From positions 1 through 5,059 of the forward strand of contig JAFYUA010000224.1 in assembly GCA_017549745.1 (NCBI GenBank): a stretch of DNA of 5,059 nt. The letters are read 5' to 3'. Under the pieces are notes generated by a model. It searched no databases. It was not told the DNA's origin and saw only the letters and a list, made by a program, of their open reading frames with translations. The position numbers and the translations under genes were made by a program. The stretch comes from Clostridia bacterium (GTDB lineage Bacteria; Bacillota; Clostridia; UMGS1810). Positions 1-5,059 of this stretch are shown piece by piece; the stretch's first letter is position 1; each line of letters opens with the position of its first letter.

Positions 1-1806
1 ATCATTCCTCACGGCATGGTTGCAGTCTCTGAGGGTGGCTGCGAATTTCATGCAGTTGTATTGAATCCGCAAGATGGTCTGGTGAGCGAGGAATATCCCG
101 AAGCTCCCATGATTGCCGCCAAGGCTGCTGAGCAAAAAGCCAAATCCGAAACCGTTGCAGATAAGTTTATTGAATCATCATATGACGAAAACGGCGTGTT
201 TAGCGGAATCAAATTCAAAAACGAAGATACTTTCAACTTCGCATTTGACTGTGTGGATGCTATCGCCGAAAAGAATCCCGACAAGCTCGCAATGATGTGG
301 GTAGCAAATGACAAGACCGACAGACGCTTCACTTTCAGCGATATGAAAAAGTATTCGGCAAAAACTGCAAACTACTTTGAATCACTCGGCATCAAAAAGG
401 GTGACACTGTGATGCTCGTGCTGAAGCGCCATTATCAGTTCTGGTTTTGCATGCTCGCACTTCATAAAATCGGTGCTATTGCAATCCCTGCTACAAATCA
501 GCTTGTAGAGCACGACTTTGAATACAGATACAAAGCTGCCAAGGTAAAAGCAATTGTGTGCACAGCAGACGGCGAGGTTTCTGACGAAGCCGAAAAAGCC
601 GCCGCACAGTTCCCCGAAATGGTCAAAATTTTGGTTGGCGGCAGCAAAGATGGCTGGAATGACTTTAATGTTGAAATGGAGCGTTTCAGCACCCACTACT
701 ATCGCACACAAAATACTCCATGCGGCAACGACCCCATGCTCATGCTCTTTACATCTGGCACAACAGGTTATCCCCGCATAGCAACTCATTCATACAAATA
801 TGCACTCGGTCACTACCCCACTGCAAAGCATTGGCACAATGTAAACCCCGACGGACTCCACTTCACAATTTCTGACACAGGCTGGGGCAAGGCTCTTTGG
901 GGCAAGCTCTACGGTCAGTGGCTCTGCGAAGCAGCACAGTTCACCTATGACTTTGACAGATTCCATTCCGAAGATATCTTGCCGATGTTTGCTAAATACA
1001 ACATCACAACATTCTGTGCACCGCCTACAATGTATCGTTTCTTCATCAAAGAGGATTTGTCCAAATATGACCTTTCTTCTATTGAATATGCTACAACTGC
1101 AGGTGAAGCACTCAACCCCGAAGTGTTCAATCAGTTCAAAAAAGCAACAGGTCTCACCATCATGGAAGGCTTCGGTCAGACAGAAACCACCCTTTCCATT
1201 GCAAACTTTGTGGGCTCAACACCTAAAATCGGCTCAATGGGCAGACCAAGTCCACTCTATGATGTTGTTGTGCTTGACCCCGACGGCAACGAATGTAAAA
1301 CAGGTGACGCGGGCGAAATCTGCATCCGTGTGAAAGATAATATCCCATGCGGACTCTTCATTGGTTACTACCTTGATGAAGAAAAGACCAACGAAGTGTG
1401 GCACGATGGCTACTATCACACAGGTGACCAGGCAACAATGGACGAAGACGGATATCTTTGGTATGTGGGAAGAATTGATGATGTCATCAAATCATCAGGC
1501 TACCGCATAGGACCCTTTGAAATCGAAAGCGTTATCATGGAGCTTCCATATGTGCTCGAATGTGCAATCACACCTGTGCCCGATGAGGTGCGCGGTCAGA
1601 TTGTAAAGGCTACCATCGTGCTTGTGAAAGGAACACAAGGCAGCGACGAACTCAAAAAAGAAATTCAGGAATATGTAAAAACGCACACAGCGCCCTACAA
1701 ATATCCAAGAATAGTTGAGTTTGTTGATGAACTTCCCAAGACAATCAGCGGTAAGGTACGACGAGTTGAAATCCGCAAAAACGACTTGGAAAAACTGAAT
1801 AAATAA
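1..1806 (+). CDS. AMP-forming acyl-CoA synthetase (acetyl/medium-chain family) with N-terminal cupin remnant, 5' end outside window
   Basis: The enzyme would activate a short or medium-chain carboxylate with ATP to an acyl-adenylate and then form acyl-CoA, releasing AMP and PPi; it is probably cytosolic. Numbering residues from the ATG at 16, the ANL-family motifs appear in order: the phosphate loop TSGTTGYPR (246-254), CAPPT (334-338), TTAGEALNP (360-368), EGFGQTETT (384-392), YHTGD (467-471), the hinge GRIDDVIKSSGYRIGP (485-500) and the C-terminal PKTISGK, whose last residue K580 is the expected adenylation lysine. The synthetase proper starts near residue 50. The frame is open at base 1 and reads IIPHGMVAVSEGG..CEFHAVVLNP, which resembles the end of a cupin domain, so the ATG at 16 is unlikely to be the true start. 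An ATG at 109 has only a weak, distant GAGGA upstream. The phosphate loop has Arg254 where Lys is usual. The family is certain; the substrate is not shown by the sequence. Confidence 0.93.
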   Translation: MIPHGMVAVSEGGCEFHAVVLNPQDGLVSEEYPEAPMIAAKAAEQKAKSETVADKFIESSYDENGVFSGIKFKNEDTFNFAFDCVDAIAEKNPDKLAMMWVANDKTDRRFTFSDMKKYSAKTANYFESLGIKKGDTVMLVLKRHYQFWFCMLALHKIGAIAIPATNQLVEHDFEYRYKAAKVKAIVCTADGEVSDEAEKAAAQFPEMVKILVGGSKDGWNDFNVEMERFSTHYYRTQNTPCGNDPMLMLFTSGTTGYPRIATHSYKYALGHYPTAKHWHNVNPDGLHFTISDTGWGKALWGKLYGQWLCEAAQFTYDFDRFHSEDILPMFAKYNITTFCAPPTMYRFFIKEDLSKYDLSSIEYATTAGEALNPEVFNQFKKATGLTIMEGFGQTETTLSIANFVGSTPKIGSMGRPSPLYDVVVLDPDGNECKTGDAGEICIRVKDNIPCGLFIGYYLDEEKTNEVWHDGYYHTGDQATMDEDGYLWYVGRIDDVIKSSGYRIGPFEIESVIMELPYVLECAITPVPDEVRGQIVKATIVLVKGTQGSDELKKEIQEYVKTHTAPYKYPRIVEFVDELPKTISGKVRRVEIRKNDLEKLNK

Positions 1807-1809
1807 CTT

Positions 1810-1837
1810 AAAAAGCCGCGGAATTCCGCGGCTTTTT
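1810..1837. terminator. Bidirectional intrinsic terminator between convergent genes
   Basis: This is a perfect inverted repeat. A 7-bp GC stem GCCGCGG/CCGCGGC (1815-1821 and 1826-1832) closes an AATT loop, with five A's on the left (1810-1814) and five T's on the right (1833-1837). Read on either strand it gives a GC hairpin followed by a U run. It begins 4 bases after the TAA of the acyl-CoA synthetase gene and ends 1 base from the TAG of fbp on the other strand, so it should terminate both transcripts. Confidence 0.93.
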
Positions 1838-1838
1838 G

Positions 1839-3797
1839 CTATTTTACTCTTTCTCTTATGAGACCTTTTTTGTATGCATCCAAAAGCTCTGAAAGAATCT
1901 GAATTTTGTGACGCAGACGAATGCCGTTGTCAGTGTCGGCAACAAGCTTTCGTTCAAAATTGTGTTCTGTCATGATTTTGGCAGAATGAAGGTCGAAGTC
2001 GTTTTCTATGACATCATTCACACTCGTGAACGGTTGATGCGATGTGATTGAAAATCCATAGGAATTGCTGATGAGCGTGTAGCCTGCAATGCCTGTTGTT
2101 TCCTGATAGGGCTTTGAAAAGCCGCCGTCTATGACATAGAGCTTGCCGTTTGCCTTGATGGGGCTCTCGCCCTTGCCCGTCTTTACAGGCACATGGCCGT
2201 TTATGATGTGTGCAAGGGCGGGGTCGAGACCAAACTGCGTGAATATCATGTCACACACTCGGGTGTCCTCGATGTGAGAATAATAGTGATTTTTGTTTTC
2301 TTTGAGAAGTGACGGCTCAGATGTGAAATAGCTCTCAAAGGTAGCAAAAGAGTCTTTGCCGAAAAGCGGTGATTTTTTGCCACACCATAAATACCACAAA
2401 AAGTCACTTTCGGGAGTTTCGGATTTGGAAATGAAAAGCTTGCGCACTGCTTTGTCGGCAGCGTCAAGATAGCTCTTGCCTTTCATGTCATAGCCAAAGA
2501 AATTGACTGTGTCAAGCTCACCACTGCCTGTTAGTGGTATGCAGCCGTGAAACAGAAGATTGCCGTTGTAGATTTTGTACATGCCGCCCTTGCTTATCAT
2601 GAAGCTCATGTGCTGCTGCAGCTTTTCGCTGTGCACAAATGAACGGCGAAGTGAGGATATAACCATTTTTTCACCATCGGTGAGCTTGTAAGGCTCGGCA
2701 AAATCAACTGTGGGGAACATCTTGTCGGTAAGTGGATATTCGCAGCCGTCTATACGCACTGTGCCCTCATCAGGATTGATGCAGCCGAGAAGCTTGCGGC
2801 TTTGCATGTCATATTCGGGGTGGGCGTCTATAATCTGACCTTCGAGCTTGAATTGAATGATGGCAATAGCCTTGTGCATCTTGGCGGTGAGGCGCGCATC
2901 ATTGGAGCGGATTGCCTTTTTGTGAGAATCGAGCGGCATGAACTGCTCGCAAGGGTCATCGGCATACACCTCAAGCGCAAAATTGGCAAGGGGGCGGGTG
3001 TTGATGCCATAGCCGATTTCGATGACATCGAAGTTGTTGTAGCGAAGTGAGTTGCGTATGACATTGGCAATGCAGGCAGTGTGCCCTGCGGCGGCGCCTA
3101 TCCACTCGATGTCGTGATTGCCCCACTGGAAGTCGATGGAATGATAGCGCAAAAGCTCGTCCATGATGATGTCGGCACGGGGGCCTCTGTCAAACACATC
3201 GCCCAACACATGCAGATGGTCAATGGAAAGTCTGCGGATAAGATTGCCCAGTGCAATGGCAAAATCCTCTGCTCTGCCCACATCGATGATGGAACGGATA
3301 ATCTGAGTGTAGTATTCGTGCTTATTTATCTCTGCATCGGAAGTGTGCAGAAGCTCATCGAGAATATAGCTAAAATCCCTCGGCATGGCTTTGCGCACCT
3401 TGGAACGGGTATACTTTGATGCAACCTTGCGGCAAAGCTCCACAAGCCTATAAAGGGTAAGCGTGAACCATTCATCGGTGAGAATGCCCTGCTGGCGAAG
3501 ATGATAGAGCTTTTGCTCAGGATAGTACACCAAAGTGGCGAGCAGCTTTCGCTCCTGCTCGGTGAGAGAGGTGGCATAGAGCATGTCTATTTTGTTTTTA
3601 ATAACTCCCGAAGCGTTTCGGAGCACATGCAAAAAAGCTTCGTATTCGCCATGCAAATCACTCACAAAATGTTCTGTGCCTTTTGGCAGCTTGAGTATGG
3701 CGCGCAGGTTTATTATCTCAGTGGAGACGGAACGGATTGACGGATAATCATTGGACAAAAGCTCAAGATAATCCAGATTGTATGATAAGTCTTTCAA
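1839..3797 (-). CDS. fbp: Fructose-1,6-bisphosphatase class III
   Basis: It hydrolyses fructose-1,6-bisphosphate to fructose-6-phosphate and phosphate, the committed gluconeogenic step, in the cytosol. With the TTG at 3797 as residue 1 the protein has 652 residues, within the usual size of this family (B. subtilis Fbp is about 670). It carries the metallophosphoesterase metal-binding motifs in order: SDLHGEYE (46-53), HVLGDVFDRGP (196-206), GNHD (226-229), LFHG (His417) and INGHVP (532-537), then the family's C-terminal YVIDGGFSKPYQ segment. The frame stays open up to 3938, but that extension overlaps the end of the upstream kinase gene and does not look like this family. Homologues begin just before the KDLSYNLDYLELL-type segment. 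TTG at 3797 has a good ribosome binding site; GTG at 3806 is the alternative but sits against it. The gene follows the sugar-phosphate kinase by 58 bases and probably shares its promoter. It ends at the palindromic terminator. The identity is firm; the exact start is less so. Confidence 0.95.
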   Translation of the reverse strand: MKDLSYNLDYLELLSNDYPSIRSVSTEIINLRAILKLPKGTEHFVSDLHGEYEAFLHVLRNASGVIKNKIDMLYATSLTEQERKLLATLVYYPEQKLYHLRQQGILTDEWFTLTLYRLVELCRKVASKYTRSKVRKAMPRDFSYILDELLHTSDAEINKHEYYTQIIRSIIDVGRAEDFAIALGNLIRRLSIDHLHVLGDVFDRGPRADIIMDELLRYHSIDFQWGNHDIEWIGAAAGHTACIANVIRNSLRYNNFDVIEIGYGINTRPLANFALEVYADDPCEQFMPLDSHKKAIRSNDARLTAKMHKAIAIIQFKLEGQIIDAHPEYDMQSRKLLGCINPDEGTVRIDGCEYPLTDKMFPTVDFAEPYKLTDGEKMVISSLRRSFVHSEKLQQHMSFMISKGGMYKIYNGNLLFHGCIPLTGSGELDTVNFFGYDMKGKSYLDAADKAVRKLFISKSETPESDFLWYLWCGKKSPLFGKDSFATFESYFTSEPSLLKENKNHYYSHIEDTRVCDMIFTQFGLDPALAHIINGHVPVKTGKGESPIKANGKLYVIDGGFSKPYQETTGIAGYTLISNSYGFSITSHQPFTSVNDVIENDFDLHSAKIMTEHNFERKLVADTDNGIRLRHKIQILSELLDAYKKGLIRERVK

Positions 3798-3801
3798 ATG
3801 T

Positions 3802-3814
3802 ATCACCCTTCCTT
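3802..3814 (-). promoter_or_regulatory. Ribosome binding site deciding the TTG start of fbp
   Basis: On the minus strand the bases read AAGGAAGG followed by GTGAT, then ACA and the TTG. AAGGAAGG lies 9 bases from TTG. The overlapping GGTGAT, complementary to the extreme 3' end of 16S rRNA, lies 4 bases from it. The GTG at 3806 lies inside this element and so has no spacing, which favours TTG. Confidence 0.65.
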
Positions 3815-3855
3815 GCAGATTATGATTTGATTGTATATGTGTTTCATGGAAAAGT

Positions 3856-4764
3856 CTACCAACTAAAGTTGGCAGAAAGAGCGCTGATTTCTTCACCGCT
3901 TGCAAGGTGAGATGTGAATGCACTTGCACTGCCTGCACACACCGAAAGCTTCAGCGCATTTTTAAAATCAGCTCTACTCTCAAGCGCAGCAATAAAGCCT
4001 GCAACGGCAGAATCACCCGAGCCTACGGTGCTCACAACCTTGCCTTTGGGTGCTTTGGCTCTATACACTGTGCCATCAGAGCACAAAAGAATGGCACCGT
4101 CTGCCCCTCTTGACACAAGGATGTTCTGCGCGCCGCGGCTCTGCAAAGCCTTGGCACATTCCAGGATGTCATCATCACTTAATACAGTGCGCCCAAAAAT
4201 CTCGCCAAGCTCAATATGATTGGGTTTTATGAGAAAAGGATTGTATTTCAAAGCCGAAGTGAGAGCCTCACCAGTTGTATCGACAATAGCGCGTATGTCC
4301 CTACCCTGCAAAAATGCAAGAATATCGGCATAGATGCTCTTGGGGAGTGATGGCGGCACTGAGCCTGCCATGACAAGAGTGTCGCCATGTTTTAATTTTG
4401 CAAGCTTTGAAAAAAGCGCATCGCGCTCTGCTTGGGATATATCGGGCCCGCAAGCGTTAATCTCGGTTTCACTGTCTGATTCTATCTTGACATTGATGCG
4501 TGTGGCACCGCTTTGCGCATGCACAAAATCAAATTTTATGCCCATTGATGCAAGCATGGATTCAAAAAGCTCACCCGTCATGCCTGCCACAAAGCCAAGC
4601 GCAGTGCTTGCAACTCCAACTCTTCCAAGCACCAACGACACATTGATGCCCTTGCCGCCAGCAAACAAACGCTCACCTGAGGTGCGATTGATGCAGCCCG
4701 AGCCAAAACACGGCACACTTACAAAATAGTCAAGCGACGGATTGAGAGTGAGGGTGTATATCAT
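3856..4764 (-). CDS. pfkB: PfkB-family sugar-phosphate kinase, probably 1-phosphofructokinase
   Basis: It is a ribokinase-fold kinase of 302 residues, the normal length for the FruK/LacC branch. It would phosphorylate fructose-1-phosphate with ATP to fructose-1,6-bisphosphate in the cytosol. Visible motifs are the N-terminal MIYTLTLNPSLDY (1-13), the first PfkB signature AGGKGINVS (35-43), TEINACGP (100-107), AGSVPPSLP (133-141), LIKPNHIEL (178-186), SRGADGA (218-224), and the second signature TVGSGDSAVAGF (246-257) with the catalytic base Asp251. The start ATG has a strong ribosome binding site 7 bases upstream and a good promoter. Tagatose-6-phosphate kinase (LacC) belongs to the same branch and cannot be excluded. 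The N-terminal motif and the adjacent fbp favour 1-phosphofructokinase. No DeoR-type regulator or fructose PTS gene is next to it, unlike the common fruRKA arrangement; the upstream neighbour is a divergent transporter. Called fruK in many genomes. Confidence 0.9.
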   Translation of the reverse strand: MIYTLTLNPSLDYFVSVPCFGSGCINRTSGERLFAGGKGINVSLVLGRVGVASTALGFVAGMTGELFESMLASMGIKFDFVHAQSGATRINVKIESDSETEINACGPDISQAERDALFSKLAKLKHGDTLVMAGSVPPSLPKSIYADILAFLQGRDIRAIVDTTGEALTSALKYNPFLIKPNHIELGEIFGRTVLSDDDILECAKALQSRGAQNILVSRGADGAILLCSDGTVYRAKAPKGKVVSTVGSGDSAVAGFIAALESRADFKNALKLSVCAGSASAFTSHLASGEEISALSANFSW

Positions 4765-4771
4765 GGTAACA

Positions 4772-4779
4772 TCTCCTTT
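4772..4779 (-). promoter_or_regulatory. Ribosome binding site of the 1-phosphofructokinase gene
   Basis: The minus strand reads AAAGGAGA, 7 bases ahead of the ATG at 4764, a near-consensus Shine-Dalgarno site at good spacing. It fixes the start codon. Confidence 0.9.
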
Positions 4780-4788
4780 GCTACTAAA

Positions 4789-4817
4789 ATTATGCCTTTA
4801 AAACCAAAAAAAGTCAA
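4789..4817 (-). promoter_or_regulatory. Sigma-A promoter for the kinase-fbp operon
   Basis: On the minus strand a -35 box TTGACT (4812-4817) is followed by a 17-base spacer containing a run of seven T's counted from the box's last base, and a -10 box CATAAT (4789-4794). Both boxes match consensus at five of six positions. Transcription would start near 4782, giving a short leader of about 18 bases that contains the ribosome binding site. There is little room for a leader-based control element, so any control is more likely through a DNA-binding protein or the basal promoter. Confidence 0.82.
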
Positions 4818-4852
4818 TAGATGATTGTAATAAAATCACCATATATTAAATA

Positions 4853-4881
4853 TTGCTTTTTGGAGCATAATATGATATAAT
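4853..4881 (+). promoter_or_regulatory. Sigma-A promoter with extended -10 for the OPT transporter gene
   Basis: The -35 box is TTGCTT (4853-4858), then a 17-base spacer, then a perfect -10 box TATAAT (4876-4881). The bases TGA directly before the -10 box form a TGN extended -10 element. Transcription would start near 4888, giving a leader of about 40 bases. The -35 box is weaker than that of the divergent promoter, but the extended -10 element compensates. Confidence 0.8.
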
Positions 4882-4918
4882 TTTGTACGATATTTTTAAA
4901 TAGCCTATAAGGCGGATT

Positions 4919-4922
4919 GGAG
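4919..4922 (+). promoter_or_regulatory. Ribosome binding site of the OPT transporter gene
   Basis: GGAG lies 5 bases before the ATG at 4928; an AAGGCGG segment at 4909-4915 lies further upstream. The match is modest but supports this start. Confidence 0.6.
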
Positions 4923-4927
4923 TATAT

Positions 4928-5059
4928 ATGAATAACAAAACTGAATTCAAACCATATATTCCGGCAGACAAAATTACTCCTGAAATCACAGTAACATCAA
5001 TAATCATCGGAGTGCTTCTCGCCGTTATATTTGGTGCAGCAAACGCATATCTCGGCCTC
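4928..5059 (+). CDS. OPT-family oligopeptide transporter, N-terminal fragment (3' end outside window)
   Basis: Only the first 44 codons are present. They read MNNKTEFKPYIPADK, then a hydrophobic stretch from about residue 22 to 44 ending in FGAANAYLGL. The polar FKPY.PA.K lead-in, the ITPEITV segment and the first membrane helix ending in GAANAYLGL are characteristic of bacterial OPT-family transporters, polytopic inner-membrane proteins of roughly 600 or more residues thought to import oligopeptides by ion coupling. The start is supported by a GGAG site and a well-formed promoter. It is divergent from the kinase-fbp operon across 163 bases. The substrate cannot be inferred from this fragment. 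The family call rests on one short but distinctive segment. Confidence 0.85.
   Translation, partial: MNNKTEFKPYIPADKITPEITVTSIIIGVLLAVIFGAANAYLGL

Noticed and set aside
109..111. Internal ATG considered as the start of a stand-alone synthetase
   Set aside because: The only upstream purine-rich site (GAGGA) is about 15 bases away, too far, and the frame continues without a stop into the cupin-like segment. It remains a fallback if the upstream part proves to be a separate gene.
382..789. Open frame of 135 codons on the minus strand, inside the synthetase gene
   Set aside because: It is a shadow of the certain plus-strand gene. Its protein is Cys- and His-rich with no recognisable domain, and no ribosome binding site or promoter is evident.
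3803..3847. Possible 14-codon leader peptide between the kinase and fbp genes (ATG at 3847, TGA at 3803, minus strand)
   Set aside because: It ends just before the fbp start, so translational coupling is conceivable. It has no Shine-Dalgarno site, its frame is AT-driven, and nothing else supports it.
3798..3855. Possible internal promoter for fbp (TATACA or CATAAT as -10 box, minus strand)
   Set aside because: No acceptable -35 box lies at 16-18 bases; the nearest, TTGGTA, is 19 bases from TATACA. AT-rich spacers give such matches by chance.
3859..3872. Small inverted repeat CCAACT-AA-AGTTGG at the end of the kinase gene, considered as a terminator or attenuator
   Set aside because: The usable stem is only about 5 bp of mixed composition, it lies within the last codons, and only a short interrupted T stretch follows on the minus strand.
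4334..4729. Open frame of 131 codons on the plus strand, opposite the kinase gene
   Set aside because: It is antisense to a gene with full PfkB motifs. The translation is low-complexity Ser/Pro/Ala-rich and shows no family features.
4903..4913. Short hairpin GCCT-ATA-AGGC in the leader of the OPT transporter gene
   Set aside because: A 4-bp stem with a 3-base loop is too weak to call an attenuator or riboswitch, and the leader of about 40 bases is too short for a known riboswitch class.

Overview
The window looks like chromosomal DNA from a low-to-moderate GC Gram-positive anaerobe, most likely a Clostridia-type Bacillota such as a gut Oscillospirales or Lachnospirales member. The reasons are a class III (Firmicutes-type) fructose-1,6-bisphosphatase, strong AGGAGG-like ribosome binding sites, canonical sigma-A promoters in AT-rich spacers, a TTG start codon, and the style of the acyl-CoA synthetase and OPT transporter. 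Genus cannot be fixed from the sequence alone.

Layout, left to right. (1) Positions 1-1806 (+) hold the 3' part of a reading frame that is already open at base 1. It encodes an AMP-forming acyl-CoA synthetase of the acetyl/medium-chain family, and the residues ahead of the synthetase look like the last strands of a cupin domain. The gene therefore probably begins upstream as a (HTH-)cupin-synthetase fusion. (2) Positions 1810-1837 are a perfect palindrome acting as a shared terminator between two convergent genes. (3) Positions 1839-3797 (-) are fbp, class III fructose-1,6-bisphosphatase, with a probable TTG start. (4) Positions 3856-4764 (-) are a PfkB-family sugar-phosphate kinase, best read as 1-phosphofructokinase, lying upstream of fbp in the same operon. 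(5) Positions 4765-4927 are a divergent intergenic region with one well-formed sigma-A promoter for each direction. (6) Positions 4928-5059 (+) are the first 44 codons of an OPT-family oligopeptide transporter, cut by the window end.

The kinase and phosphatase act on adjacent metabolites. The kinase would make fructose-1,6-bisphosphate from fructose-1-phosphate, and Fbp would remove the 1-phosphate to give fructose-6-phosphate. The pair could feed fructose carbon or gluconeogenic carbon into the hexose-phosphate pool. The synthetase and the transporter are separate transcription units with no obvious mechanistic tie to this pair.

This is mostly ordinary core metabolism. The points worth a second look are the cupin-synthetase fusion, the two-gene F1P/FBP operon and the start of fbp. 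I saw no mobile element, CRISPR array, tRNA or rRNA, and no novel defence-type system. No gene-free stretch exceeds 163 bases.
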